Assembly: GCA_910577475.1 (NCBI GenBank)
Contig: CAJTLJ010000017.1
Location: 1-45,512 of the forward strand
Length of the DNA stretch: 45,512 nt
Direction of reading: 5' to 3'
Origin: an uncultured Alistipes sp.
GTDB lineage: Bacteria; Bacteroidota; Bacteroidia; Bacteroidales; Rikenellaceae
This document shows positions 1 to 8,151 of the stretch, piece by piece; position 1 is the first letter of the stretch; each line of letters begins with the position of its first letter. Both the position numbers and the translations under genes were made by a program. A model generated the notes under the pieces. It was not told the origin of the DNA. It saw only the letters and a list, made by a program, of their open reading frames with translations, and made no database searches.

Positions 1-105
1 CGGAATTATTCATGATTTTTATATTTATATGCGGTCGACGGCGGGGCTTCGCTGTTTCTGCAGGGGCGAAATGCAGGGAAACTTGTTTTTGCCCCCGCTT
101 ATTCT

Positions 106-113
106 TATCTTTG
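106..113 (+). promoter_or_regulatory. Upstream promoter (-7 element) of tandem pair
   Basis: TATCTTTG matches the Bacteroidota -7 consensus TAnnTTTG, with a TTG at 83-85 about 20 nt upstream as the -33 element. A transcript from here would run through the second promoter copy into the hydrolase gene at 211. Confidence 0.5.
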
Positions 114-178
114 GCTTCGCCTTAGATACTCCCGCTCGGCAAAATACAAGTAAACTTGCTTTTGCCCTCGCTTATTCG

Positions 179-186
179 TATCTTTG
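179..186 (+). promoter_or_regulatory. Proximal promoter (-7 element) of the first operon
   Basis: TATCTTTG with a TTG at 156-158, 20 nt upstream. The predicted start of transcription near 190-193 leaves a leader of only about 20 nt before the ATG at 211. Confidence 0.65.
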
Positions 187-210
187 CCTACAAAATTACC
201 TCATGCAATC

Positions 211-876
211 ATGAACATCGCGACCCTTGTTTTCAATCCGATTCAGGAAAATACCTACGTCGTCTGGGACGACACGAAGGAGTGCGTCGTCATCGACGCC
301 GGAAACAGCAATCCGAAGGAGGATGCGGCTCTGAAGAATTTCATCGACGAACGGGGGCTGAAGCCCGTGGCGGCCGTCAATACCCACGGCCATTTCGACC
401 ATACGATGGGGGTGGAGTTTCTGCGCCGCGAGTACGGCGTGCCCTTCTACCTCTCCTCGAAAGACCGGTTTCTGCTGGACACGGCCCAGGTGAGCGGATC
501 GATCTTCGGTGTGAAGGTCCCCGCGATGCCTGGGATCGACGGCGATCTGGAGCAGATGAAGGAGTTCAGGTTCGGCGACACCCTCCTGGTCGTGATCCCC
601 ACCCCTGGCCACACGCCCGGCCATGTGGCGCTCTACGAGCCCTGCACGAAGAACCTCTTCACGGGCGACACCCTCTTCCGGGAGTCGATCGGACGCACCG
701 ACCTGCCCGGAGGCGACTATTCGTGGATCATGCGTTCGATTATCGAGCGTATCTTGCCCCTCGGCGACGAGACCACGGTCTGGCCCGGACACGGCGAGAA
801 GACCACGCTGGGGCACGAGAGCCTTTACAACCCCTTCGTGGTCGAGGTGCTCAACGACGAGGTGAAATACAAGTAG
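211..876 (+). CDS. MBL-fold metallo-hydrolase (glyoxalase II-like)
   Basis: A 221-residue cytoplasmic hydrolase of the metallo-beta-lactamase superfamily, in the small YcbL/glyoxalase II-like group. The metal-binding THGHFDHT motif lies near residues 64-71, followed by the second histidine in PTPGHTPGHVALY, the aspartate in FTGDTLF and the last histidine in VWPGHGE. All five metal-ligand motifs are present, so it should be active. Family members hydrolyse thioesters such as lactoylglutathione, but Bacteroidota often lack glutathione and the substrate is open. The ATG at 211 is chosen because an in-frame TTG at 184 lies inside the -7 promoter element. The next gene follows after 2 nt. Confidence 0.88.
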   Translation: MNIATLVFNPIQENTYVVWDDTKECVVIDAGNSNPKEDAALKNFIDERGLKPVAAVNTHGHFDHTMGVEFLRREYGVPFYLSSKDRFLLDTAQVSGSIFGVKVPAMPGIDGDLEQMKEFRFGDTLLVVIPTPGHTPGHVALYEPCTKNLFTGDTLFRESIGRTDLPGGDYSWIMRSIIERILPLGDETTVWPGHGEKTTLGHESLYNPFVVEVLNDEVKYK

Positions 877-878
877 CC

Positions 879-1610
879 ATGTCCGGATTGCTGCACAGAA
901 TACTATACCGGCTCCTCCCGCTCGAAGGCTATCTGCGGGTGGTGAGCAGTCTCTTTTTCCTCTGGCACCGGCTGGGGCTGGGCCGCCGCTCGGAGGCGCT
1001 GGAGTATGTCTACCACCTGCCGCGGCTGGTTCGCGCGGGCGACGTCTGCATCGACATCGGTGCCAACCTCGGCTATTACGCCCGCACCCTCGCGCGGCTC
1101 GCCGGACCGGAAGGAAGGGTCTACGCCGTCGAGCCGGTGGCTCCGGTCCGCAAGGTGCTGAGCCGCAATCTGCGGCGGTGCGTCAACACGGAGATTATTC
1201 CCTATGCGCTGGGCGGGGAGGACCGCACGGTCGTGCTGGCCAACGACTCGGCGCGCGAGACGGGCTACCTCGGGACGGGGCGGAACTTCGTGAAGGAGAG
1301 CGGAGGTCGCAGCGACGTGGAGTTCGTGGCCGAGATGCGTCGCGGCAGCGGGCTGTTCGGAGGTCTGGAGCGGCTGGATTTCATCAAGTGCGACGTGGAG
1401 GGGTATGAGCTGCACATCCTGCGCGAGATGCGGACCGTGCTGGAGCGCCATCGGCCGACGGTGCTGATCGAGACTGGGGGCGAGAACCGTCCCGCCGTCG
1501 TCCGGCTCTTCGGGGAGCTGGGGTATGCCGGCTACACCCTCGCCGACGGCCGCGAGGTCCCCCTGACCTCCGGCAGCGGCAAGGACATTATCTTTCGTTA
1601 TCAGAAATAA
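879..1610 (+). CDS. FkbM-family SAM-dependent methyltransferase
   Basis: A 243-residue protein with a Rossmann methyltransferase fold. The SAM-binding loop is DVCIDIGANLGYY (about residues 48-60), the acidic end of strand 2 is in YAVEPV, and the FkbM signature is DFIKCDVEGYELHIL in the C-terminal half. FkbM proteins methylate hydroxyl groups of sugars, lipids or secondary metabolites; the substrate here cannot be read from sequence. The basic, hydrophobic N-terminus (about residues 1-35) may lie along the membrane. The ATG at 879 sits 2 nt after the preceding stop and trmD follows after 13 nt, so the three genes are probably co-transcribed. Confidence 0.85.
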   Translation: MSGLLHRILYRLLPLEGYLRVVSSLFFLWHRLGLGRRSEALEYVYHLPRLVRAGDVCIDIGANLGYYARTLARLAGPEGRVYAVEPVAPVRKVLSRNLRRCVNTEIIPYALGGEDRTVVLANDSARETGYLGTGRNFVKESGGRSDVEFVAEMRRGSGLFGGLERLDFIKCDVEGYELHILREMRTVLERHRPTVLIETGGENRPAVVRLFGELGYAGYTLADGREVPLTSGSGKDIIFRYQK

Positions 1611-1623
1611 ACAGTTGTAAAAC

Positions 1624-2301
1624 ATGCGTATCGATATCATATCTTCCGTACCCGACCTGATGGCCTCGCCGCTCAACGAGTCGATTCTGAAGCGGGCCCA
1701 GGAGAAGGGGCTGGTGGAGATCGTGGTCCACAACCTTCACGACTACGCCCACGACAAGCGCAAGACCACCGACGACTATCCGTTCGGGGGCGAGGCCGGC
1801 ATGGTGATGAAGTGCGAGCCGGTTTTCGAACTCGTCGAGAAGCTGCAGGCCGAGCGCACCTACGACGAGATCATCTACACCTCGCCCGACGGGGTGCGGT
1901 ACAACCAGCACGAGGCGAACCGCCTCTCGACGCTGGAGAATATCATCATCCTCTGCGGACACTACAAGGGGATCGACCACCGGATTCGCGAGCACCTCGT
2001 CACGCGCGAGATTTCGATCGGCGACTACGTGCTGACGGGCGGCGAGCTGGCTGCCTGCATCATCGCCGACTCGGTGGTGCGGCTCGTGCCGGGAGCTATC
2101 GGCGACGAGGCATCGGCCCTCACCGACTGCTTTCAGGACGACCTGCTCGCTCCGCCGGTCTACACCCGCCCGGCCGAATTCCGCGGCTGGCGCGTCCCCG
2201 ACGTGCTCCTCTCGGGCAACTTCGCCCAGATCGAGAAGTGGCAGGAGGAGCAGGCCTACGAACGGACGAAGGCCCTGCGCCCCGATTTGCTCGGAGAGTA
2301 G
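1624..2301 (+). CDS. trmD: tRNA (guanine37-N1)-methyltransferase
   Basis: A 225-residue SPOUT-class methyltransferase that places m1G at position 37 of tRNAs, preventing +1 frameshifting. Recognisable segments are the N-terminal MRIDIISSVPDL strand, YPFGGEAGMVMK, the trefoil-knot SAM site in IGDYVLTGGELAA (about residues 133-145), and the linker PPVYTRPAEFRGWRVPDVLLSGN that leads to the C-terminal helical domain. Length is normal for TrmD. It is not beside rimM, rpsP or rplS, as it is in many other phyla. An insert-like G-rich intergenic segment follows it. Confidence 0.97.
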   Translation: MRIDIISSVPDLMASPLNESILKRAQEKGLVEIVVHNLHDYAHDKRKTTDDYPFGGEAGMVMKCEPVFELVEKLQAERTYDEIIYTSPDGVRYNQHEANRLSTLENIIILCGHYKGIDHRIREHLVTREISIGDYVLTGGELAACIIADSVVRLVPGAIGDEASALTDCFQDDLLAPPVYTRPAEFRGWRVPDVLLSGNFAQIEKWQEEQAYERTKALRPDLLGE

Positions 2302-2310
2302 GGGAGTCTC

Positions 2311-2512
2311 GAAACCGAAGAAAGTATAAAGGAAAATATTTCGGAATACGACCGGGCTCAAGCCGTTGAGGTTTGGAAAGGCGAAGCGGGTCTGTCGAAC
2401 CCCTCCCTGGGGGAGGGGCTGGGGAGGGGTCGGACTTGTTAACGACGCCGCAGGCGGCGAATAGGGCGGTAGAGAGCACCGAAACCGGGAAGAATATTAT
2501 AAAGGATATTTA
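2311..2512. repeat. Imperfect direct repeats flanking a GC-rich insert-like segment
   Basis: The AT-rich stretch at 2311-2341 (GAAACCG, AAGAA, TATAAAGGA, ATATTT in order) recurs in altered form at 2481-2512, just before the lpxB start. Between them lie about 140 GC-rich bp with an inverted repeat CCCCTCCC/GGGAGGGG (2400-2407 and 2411-2418). The layout suggests a small mobile repeat that inserted and duplicated its flank, or an unequal duplication. No coding capacity is seen. Confidence 0.5.
2409..2429 (+). promoter_or_regulatory. G-quadruplex-type motif upstream of lpxB
   Basis: Four G runs in tight order: five G, A, four G, CT, four G, A, four G. This meets the canonical four-run G-quadruplex pattern with 1-2 nt loops on the coding strand, so an RNA G-quadruplex could form in a trmD-lpxB read-through transcript. 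It lies 86 nt before the lpxB ATG. The same bases can pair with the C-rich arm at 2400-2407. Confidence 0.55.
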
Positions 2513-2514
2513 AC

Positions 2515-3651
2515 ATGAAATACTACCTGATAGCCGGAGAGCCGTCCGGAGACTTGCACGGTTCGAATCTGATGAAGGGGCTGCTGGACGAGGACCCGCA
2601 GGCGCGGTTCCGCTTCTGGGGCGGCGACAAGATGGCCGCCGTGGGGGGAGCGGAGAATCTGGCGATGCACTACGGGAAGACCTCGTTTTTCGGGATCGTG
2701 CAGGTGCTGAAGAACCTGCGGACCATCAGGCGCCAGCTGCTCGACTGTCAGGCCGACGTGAAGGCCTATGCCCCCGACGTGCTGATTCTGGTGGACTATC
2801 CCGGATTCAACATGAAGATGGCCCGCTGGGCCAAAGAGCAGGGCATCCCCGTCTTCTACTACATCGCCCCCAAGGTGTGGGCGTGGCGCGAGTGGCGCGT
2901 GAAGGCGATCCGCAAATACGTCGACCGGCTCTTCATCATCTTTCCCTTCGAGAGGGACTATTTCCCGAAACACGGCATCGAACCGATCTTCGAGGGCAAT
3001 CCGCTGGCGGATGCCATCGAGGAGCGCCGGGCCTCGCTCCCCTCGCCCGAGGAGTTCCGGCGCGAGAACGGGTTGGACGAGCGGCCCATCGTGGCGCTGC
3101 TGGCCGGCAGCCGGCGGGGCGAGATCCGCGATAATCTGCCCCTGATGGCCGAGCTGTCGAAAAAGTTCCCCGACCGGCAGTTCGTCGTGGCCGGGGTGCC
3201 GTGGCTGGAGCGGGAGCTCTACGAACGCTGCAAGGGCGACAGCGACATCCGCTACGTCTGCGACCGGACCTACGAGACGCTCTGCGCCGCCGAGGCGGCC
3301 GTGGTGACCTCGGGCACCGCGACGCTGGAGACGGCGCTGCTGGGCATTCCCGAGGTGGTGGTCTACCGGACGCTGTGGTTCCAGGTCAAGCTGCGCCCCT
3401 ACGTGCTGAAGGTGAAGTGGGTGTCGCTGGTGAACCTCAATCTGGACCGCGAGGCGGTCCGCGAGCTGATCCAGTCGGACGCCGATACGACCGATGCCGA
3501 GCGGGAGCTGCGGGCCGTCCTGACGGGCGGCGAAGGACGGGAGCGGATGCTGCGCGATTTCGAGGAGCTGCGGACCGTGATCGGCGGACCGGGGGCCAGC
3601 CGCCGCTTCGCCCGGCGTATGGTGCAGGAGCTCAGGGATATGAGAAAATAG
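2515..3651 (+). CDS. lpxB: Lipid-A-disaccharide synthase
   Basis: A 378-residue GT19-family glycosyltransferase that joins UDP-diacylglucosamine and lipid X into the lipid A disaccharide at the inner face of the inner membrane. Diagnostic segments are the N-terminal AGEPSGDLHGSNL, YPGFNMKMARWAKEQG, FYYIAPKVWAWREWRVK, LPFERDYF-like IFPFERDYF, LLAGSRRGEIRDNLP and VTSGTATLETALLG with PEVVVYRT. Length is normal for the family. Its presence shows a Gram-negative envelope with lipid A. The ATG at 2515 directly follows one copy of the AT-rich repeat. The next gene begins within 7 nt of the stop. Confidence 0.96.
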   Translation: MKYYLIAGEPSGDLHGSNLMKGLLDEDPQARFRFWGGDKMAAVGGAENLAMHYGKTSFFGIVQVLKNLRTIRRQLLDCQADVKAYAPDVLILVDYPGFNMKMARWAKEQGIPVFYYIAPKVWAWREWRVKAIRKYVDRLFIIFPFERDYFPKHGIEPIFEGNPLADAIEERRASLPSPEEFRRENGLDERPIVALLAGSRRGEIRDNLPLMAELSKKFPDRQFVVAGVPWLERELYERCKGDSDIRYVCDRTYETLCAAEAAVVTSGTATLETALLGIPEVVVYRTLWFQVKLRPYVLKVKWVSLVNLNLDREAVRELIQSDADTTDAERELRAVLTGGEGRERMLRDFEELRTVIGGPGASRRFARRMVQELRDMRK

Positions 3652-3657
3652 GTGCGT

Positions 3658-4401
3658 ATGTGGGTAGGATTTCTGGTGGCGGCTCATGTCTGGATGCTGA
3701 TCGGACTCTTCGTCCGGCGCTATCCGGAAACGTCGTCGGGCTATAACACGATGTCGGCGGAGCGCCGCCGGCTGGTCGATATCCGCGCGGGCGGACGGTT
3801 CGTGTCGCGGCTCCTCTTCGGCTGCGGAGCCCTGTTGGCGTTCGGAGCGCTGCTGCCTGAGCGGTGGATGCTCGGAGTGTTCTGGACCGCTGTGGGGCTG
3901 CTGTTGTGCGGCGCTCTGTGGTGCAGCTGGAGGTACGATTTCGCCCGTTCGGTCCGTCGCGTGCGGCGCGGGAAGCGGCGCTATCTGCCGCTGCTGCTGG
4001 TCGGCGACGAGTCGGAGGAGCTGATCGACGGCTATCTGGAGCGGTGCGACCTGTGGGTCTGCCGAAAGGGGGGCGCCGCCGTCGCCGTGTGTGCTGTGAC
4101 GGACGAGGGAAACGGCGATTTCGAGATTCGGAATCTGGCCGTCGCGGAGCCTTTCCGCCGCCAGGGATACGGCTCGCGCCTGATGACCTGGATAGGCCTG
4201 CACTATGCCTGCAAGGGGCGTCGGCTGGTGCTCGGCACGGGCGAGACCCCCTCGGTGCTCGCCTTCTACCGCTCGTGCGGCTTCGTGCCCTACGGACGCG
4301 AGGAGGGCTATTTTACCCGCGCCTACGACCATCCGATCGTGGAGGAGGGGGTGGTGCTCCGGGACCGGGTCCTGTTACGAAAAAATCTGAAACAGTCATG
4401 A
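3658..4401 (+). CDS. DUF3784-like membrane domain fused to GNAT acetyltransferase
   Basis: The first 90 or so residues contain two or three hydrophobic helices and the segment SGYNTMSAERRR, which resembles DUF3784. They are followed by a cytoplasmic GNAT domain (about residues 115-225) with IRNLAVAEPFRRQGYGSRLM, where RRQGYGS is the acetyl-CoA pyrophosphate loop, and FYRSCGFVPYGREEGYF. The fusion suggests a membrane-anchored N-acetyltransferase; the acceptor is unknown. The ATG at 3658 is preferred, though an in-frame GTG at 3652 touches the lpxB stop. The stop overlaps the next ATG by 4 nt (ATGA), implying translational coupling. Confidence 0.72.
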   Translation: MWVGFLVAAHVWMLIGLFVRRYPETSSGYNTMSAERRRLVDIRAGGRFVSRLLFGCGALLAFGALLPERWMLGVFWTAVGLLLCGALWCSWRYDFARSVRRVRRGKRRYLPLLLVGDESEELIDGYLERCDLWVCRKGGAAVAVCAVTDEGNGDFEIRNLAVAEPFRRQGYGSRLMTWIGLHYACKGRRLVLGTGETPSVLAFYRSCGFVPYGREEGYFTRAYDHPIVEEGVVLRDRVLLRKNLKQS

Positions 4402-5033
4402 AAATCATCTGTATAGGCAGAAACTACGCCGAACATGTGGCGGAACTGCACCGGTCGGTCGGCGACAGCGGCCGGATGCCCTCGGAACCGCTCTTCTTTC
4501 TGAAGCCCGACACGGCGATGCTGCGCAACAACGACCCCTTTTACATTCCGCACTTTACGCAGGAGGTCCACTACGAGTGCGAGCTGATCGTGCGGATCAA
4601 CCGTGTGGGCCGCTGCATCGAGGAGCGTTTCGCCCGCCGTTACTACGACGAGGTGGGACTGGGCATCGACTTCACGGCGCGCGACCTGCAACGCCGGGCC
4701 ATCGCCGAGGGACTGCCCTGGGAGGCGGCCAAGGCGTTCGACTACTCGGCTGCCATCTCGCCTCAGTTCCTCCCGCTGGCAGAGCTGGGGGGCGATGTCC
4801 AGCGCCTGCATTTCGACCTGAAGATCGACGGAGACCTGCGCCAAAGCGGCTATACGGGCGACATGCTCTTTCCGGTCGACCGGCTGATCGCCCACGTCTC
4901 GCGCTTCGTCACCCTGCGCATGGGCGACCTGCTCTATACGGGTACGCCGGTCGGCGTGGGTCCCGTCGCGCCCGGACAGAATCTGGTGGCGACGCTCGAG
5001 GGCCGCAAACTGCTCGACTTCGATATCCGATAA
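4398..5033 (+). CDS. Fumarylacetoacetate hydrolase (FAH) family protein
   Basis: A 211-residue single-domain FAH-fold protein. Diagnostic features are the N-terminal ICIGRNYAEHV, the metal-binding HYECELIVRI with two acidic ligands (about residues 57-65), the downstream GLGIDFTARDLQ, and the C-terminal DLLYTGTPVGVGPVAPG. Relatives include oxaloacetate tautomerase and decarboxylase and acylpyruvases, which act on small 2-oxo acids with Mg2+ or Mn2+. Exact activity is not decided by sequence; small stand-alone members conserved in Bacteroidota are often housekeeping metabolite-repair enzymes. It overlaps the GNAT gene by 4 nt and lies 21 nt before maf. Confidence 0.88.
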   Translation: MKIICIGRNYAEHVAELHRSVGDSGRMPSEPLFFLKPDTAMLRNNDPFYIPHFTQEVHYECELIVRINRVGRCIEERFARRYYDEVGLGIDFTARDLQRRAIAEGLPWEAAKAFDYSAAISPQFLPLAELGGDVQRLHFDLKIDGDLRQSGYTGDMLFPVDRLIAHVSRFVTLRMGDLLYTGTPVGVGPVAPGQNLVATLEGRKLLDFDIR

Positions 5034-5054
5034 CCATATAATAGGATCAAAACC

Positions 5055-5663
5055 ATGCTTTTGCACGAAAAACTGAAAGGTTTCCGCCTGCTGCTGGCTT
5101 CGCAGTCGCCCCGGCGGCGGGAGCTGCTGGCGGGCAGCGGACTGCCCTGCGCGCTCGAACCCCGTTACGAGGTGGAGGAGCTCTATCCCGACACGCTGCC
5201 GGCCGGCGAGGTGCCGCTCTACCTTTCGCGACTGAAGAGCGAGGGGCTGCCCCGGCCGCTGGAGCCGGACGAGATCCTGCTTACGGCCGACACGGTGGTG
5301 ATCGCTGCCGGAGAGATTCTGGGCAAGCCCCGTGACCGCGAAGATGCCCTGCGCATGCTGCGGCTTCTGTCGGGGCGGGGACATACGGTGGTGACGGGCG
5401 TCACGCTGCGCAGCGCGGAGCGGGTGCACTCCTTCTCGGCGAGCTCCGAAGTCTTTTTCCGGCCGTTGAGCGAGGAGGAGCTGGCCTACTACGTCGACAC
5501 CTTCCGCCCTTACGACAAGGCCGGGGCCTACGGCATTCAGGAGTGGATCGGCTATGCTGCCATCGAACGGATCGAGGGTTCGTTCTACAACGTGATGGGG
5601 CTCCCCGTGCAGCGGCTCTACGTCGAACTGGAGGGTTTCATCGACCGGATGGAAAACCGTTAG
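5055..5663 (+). CDS. maf: Maf family nucleoside triphosphate pyrophosphatase
   Basis: A 202-residue Maf/Ham1-fold protein. Such enzymes remove pyrophosphate from dTTP, UTP or modified nucleotides and are linked to septum control and nucleotide-pool cleaning. Visible motifs are LLASQSPRRRELL (residues 12-24), the substrate-binding arginine in LKSEG context, ILLTADTVV with the catalytic aspartate, GKPRDREDALRML, and YDKAGAYGIQEW near residue 157. The YhdE/dTTPase subgroup usually carries such a QE(W) motif. It ends the first co-directional cluster; a promoter for the helicase lies in the 63-nt gap after it. Confidence 0.94.
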   Translation: MLLHEKLKGFRLLLASQSPRRRELLAGSGLPCALEPRYEVEELYPDTLPAGEVPLYLSRLKSEGLPRPLEPDEILLTADTVVIAAGEILGKPRDREDALRMLRLLSGRGHTVVTGVTLRSAERVHSFSASSEVFFRPLSEEELAYYVDTFRPYDKAGAYGIQEWIGYAAIERIEGSFYNVMGLPVQRLYVELEGFIDRMENR

Positions 5664-5683
5664 GCTTTTTCGCGCGATTTTCC

Positions 5684-5711
5684 TAACTTTGCATCCCCTC
5701 CCGAAGGGGAT
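5684..5711 (+). promoter_or_regulatory. Promoter of the helicase gene with 5'-terminal hairpin
   Basis: TAACTTTG (5684-5691) fits the -7 consensus; no clear -33 TTG is present. The palindrome ATCCCC...GGGGAT (5693-5711, 7-nt loop) starts at about the predicted transcription start, so the mRNA would begin with a small hairpin. It lacks a U tract and is unlikely to be a terminator. Confidence 0.55.
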
Positions 5712-5726
5712 AAACCCGGAAACAAG

Positions 5727-8147
5727 ATGGAATCGAAGATACTCAACGGATTGAACCCCGCCCAGCGGGAGGCGGTGGTGAACTACGACTCGCCGTCGCT
5801 CATTATCGCCGGCGCCGGCTCGGGCAAGACGCGCGTGCTGACCTCGCGCATCGCCTACATGATCGAGCAGGGGGTGGACCCCGCGCGGATCATGGCGCTC
5901 ACCTTCACCAACAAGGCGGCCGAACAGATGCGCGAACGGATCGCACAAATGGTGCCCGGAGGCCGCAGCCGCTGGATCCGCATGGGTACGTTCCACTCCG
6001 TCTTCTCGCGTATCCTGCGCGAGAACGCCGACCGGATCGGCTATCCGGACAGCTATACGATCTACGAACCGTCGGACTGCAAGAACCTGATAAAGACCAT
6101 CGTCAAGGAGCTTCGGCTGGACGAGGACAAATACAAGCCCAATACGGTGCTCTCGCGTATCAGCATGGCCAAGAACTGCCTGGTGACGCCGGGCGCCTAT
6201 GCGGCCAATTCGGTCTATGCCGCCGAGGACCGGCAGCGTCAGCAGCCCGAATTCGGAAACATCTACAACCAGTACTGCCAGCGGTGCAAGCGCAACGGGG
6301 CGATGGATTTCGACGATCTGCTGCTGCAGACCAACATCCTCTTCCGCGACTGCCCCGACGTGCTGGCCCGCTATCAGGAGCACTACCAGTATATTCTGGT
6401 CGACGAGTATCAGGACACCAACTATGCCCAATATATCATCATCCGGCGGCTGTCGCAGACCCATGCGCGGGTCTGCGTGGTGGGCGACGACGCCCAGTCG
6501 ATCTACTCGTTCCGCGGGGCCAAGATCGAGAACATCCTCTCGTTCCGCAACGACTATCCCGGTGCCCGGACCTTCAAGCTGGAGCAGAACTACCGCTCGA
6601 CCCGCACCATTGTCGACGCGGCCAACTCGGTGATCGTCCACAATGCGAAGCGGATGGAGAAGAACTGCTTCTCGGAGGGGGACCGGGGCGAGAAGATCCG
6701 ACTCATGCGGGCCTATACCGACCGCGAGGAGGCCGATCTGGTGGCTTCGTCCATCCACGACCGGATCCGCGAGACGGGCGATTCGTGGAGCGAGGTGGCG
6801 GTGCTCTACCGCACCAACAGCCAGTCGAAGAGCATCGAAGACAGCCTGCGCCACCGCGGTATTCCCTATCGTATTTACAAGGGTTCTACCTTCTACGACC
6901 ACAAGGAGATCAAGGACCTGCTGGCCTACCTGCGGCTCGTCATCAATCCGCGTGACGACGAGGCGTTCCGACGGATCGTCAACTACCCGGCCCGCGGCAT
7001 CGGCAACACGACCGTCGACCGGATCGCCGCGCTGGCAGCCGAACGGGGCGTGTCGATGTGGGAGGCCGTCGATGCGCTGGTGGCCGAGCCGACGGCGGAC
7101 GCCGTGCAGAAGACCATCGTGCGGAAGGTGACCGAGTTCGTCGCCCTGATCCGTGCGCTTTCGCTGCTGCGGGTGGAAACGGGTCTCTACGAGTTCGGTC
7201 TGGAGGTCGCCCAGCGGTCGGGCATCCTGCCCCTCTACCGGCTGGAGAACAGCCCCGAGGCGGCCAGCGCCATCGACAACATCGAGGAACTGTTGAACTC
7301 CATGCAGGAGTTCCGCAAGCAGCGGGATGCGGAGATCGCCGCCGGCGAGCGTTCGGAGGAGGATCAGGCCACCGTCGAGGAGTGGATGCAGAGCGTGATG
7401 CTGATGACCGATCAGGACAAGGACGATCCCGAGGATCGGAACCGCGTGACGCTGATGACCGTCCACTCGTCGAAGGGACTGGAGTACAAATACGTCTTCA
7501 TCGTCGGCATGGAGGAGAACCTCTTTCCGTCGCAGCGGGCCGCCGAGTCGCCCGACGGCATCGAGGAGGAGCGCCGGCTCTTCTACGTGGCCCTGACCCG
7601 CGCGAAGGTGGCCGCCACGCTCTCCTATGCCGAGTCTCGTTTCAAATGGGGCAACATGGAGTTTTCGCGTCCGAGCTGTTTCCTGAAGGAGATCGACCCG
7701 CAGTATCTGGAGATCGAGGGAGGCGGGGAGCGGACGCCGCGTACGCCGTTCGAGCGCCCGGAGCGGTCCCGCCCGAACGCATACGGGGCGCACCGATCCG
7801 CGTCGATCGAGGATCTGAAAAAACGGTTCGACTACCGCTTCCGGCAGCCGGCGGAGGGCGGTGCGGCGCCGAAGCCGGCCCGCCGGCCCGATCCGGCGAT
7901 GGTGGCCGAACCCCGGCCTGCGGTGGAGAATCTGCGCCGCATCTCCGCCCGTCCGGCCGGAGGCGGAGCCGCTCCGGCCGGTGCCTGCCCCTATGCTGCG
8001 GGCGAGCGGGTGGAGCACGCCAAGTTCGGCGTGGGCACCATTCTGCGGGTCGAGGCCGCGAGCGGCGATCACCGCCTGACGGTCGATTTCGACGGGGTGG
8101 GGGAGAAGACCCTGCTGTCCAACTATGCCAAACTGAAAAAACTGTAA
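5727..8147 (+). CDS. UvrD/PcrA-type superfamily 1 DNA helicase
   Basis: An 806-residue ATP-dependent 3'-5' DNA helicase for repair and replication restart. In order: LNPAQREAV (Q motif), GAGSGKTRVL (Walker A, residues 29-38), ALTFTNKAAEQMRERI (Ia), ILVDEYQDTN (Walker B), VVGDDAQSIYSFRGA (III), LEQNYRST (IV), MTVHSSKGLEYKYVFIVGMEENLFP (V) and RRLFYVALTRAK (VI). After residue 640 comes a proline- and alanine-rich linker, then a PcrA-type C-terminal domain beginning ERVEHAKFGVGTI (about residues 758-806) that in relatives contacts RNA polymerase. The linker is GC-rich and probably disordered. The nth gene follows after 4 nt. Confidence 0.95.
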   Translation: MESKILNGLNPAQREAVVNYDSPSLIIAGAGSGKTRVLTSRIAYMIEQGVDPARIMALTFTNKAAEQMRERIAQMVPGGRSRWIRMGTFHSVFSRILRENADRIGYPDSYTIYEPSDCKNLIKTIVKELRLDEDKYKPNTVLSRISMAKNCLVTPGAYAANSVYAAEDRQRQQPEFGNIYNQYCQRCKRNGAMDFDDLLLQTNILFRDCPDVLARYQEHYQYILVDEYQDTNYAQYIIIRRLSQTHARVCVVGDDAQSIYSFRGAKIENILSFRNDYPGARTFKLEQNYRSTRTIVDAANSVIVHNAKRMEKNCFSEGDRGEKIRLMRAYTDREEADLVASSIHDRIRETGDSWSEVAVLYRTNSQSKSIEDSLRHRGIPYRIYKGSTFYDHKEIKDLLAYLRLVINPRDDEAFRRIVNYPARGIGNTTVDRIAALAAERGVSMWEAVDALVAEPTADAVQKTIVRKVTEFVALIRALSLLRVETGLYEFGLEVAQRSGILPLYRLENSPEAASAIDNIEELLNSMQEFRKQRDAEIAAGERSEEDQATVEEWMQSVMLMTDQDKDDPEDRNRVTLMTVHSSKGLEYKYVFIVGMEENLFPSQRAAESPDGIEEERRLFYVALTRAKVAATLSYAESRFKWGNMEFSRPSCFLKEIDPQYLEIEGGGERTPRTPFERPERSRPNAYGAHRSASIEDLKKRFDYRFRQPAEGGAAPKPARRPDPAMVAEPRPAVENLRRISARPAGGGAAPAGACPYAAGERVEHAKFGVGTILRVEAASGDHRLTVDFDGVGEKTLLSNYAKLKKL

Positions 8148-8151
8148 ATCC

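Larger units (their letters stand above)
79..186 (+). repeat. Direct repeat of a 35-bp promoter-like unit
   Basis: Two 35-bp copies, 79-113 and 152-186, match at 32 of 35 positions and are spaced 73 bp apart. Each begins AAACTTG and ends in the -7 element TATCTTTG. A GGCTTCGC block recurs before both (45-52 and 113-120), so the duplication may be longer but decayed. Each copy carries a complete promoter. Confidence 0.8.

Noticed and set aside
184..210. TTG start for the MBL hydrolase at 184
   Set aside because: The TTG lies in the -7 promoter element and upstream of the predicted transcription start; the ATG at 211 fits the family start.
29..214. 61-codon open frame at the left end
   Set aside because: It runs through both copies of the promoter repeat and has no family resemblance; its reading is explained by the non-coding repeat.
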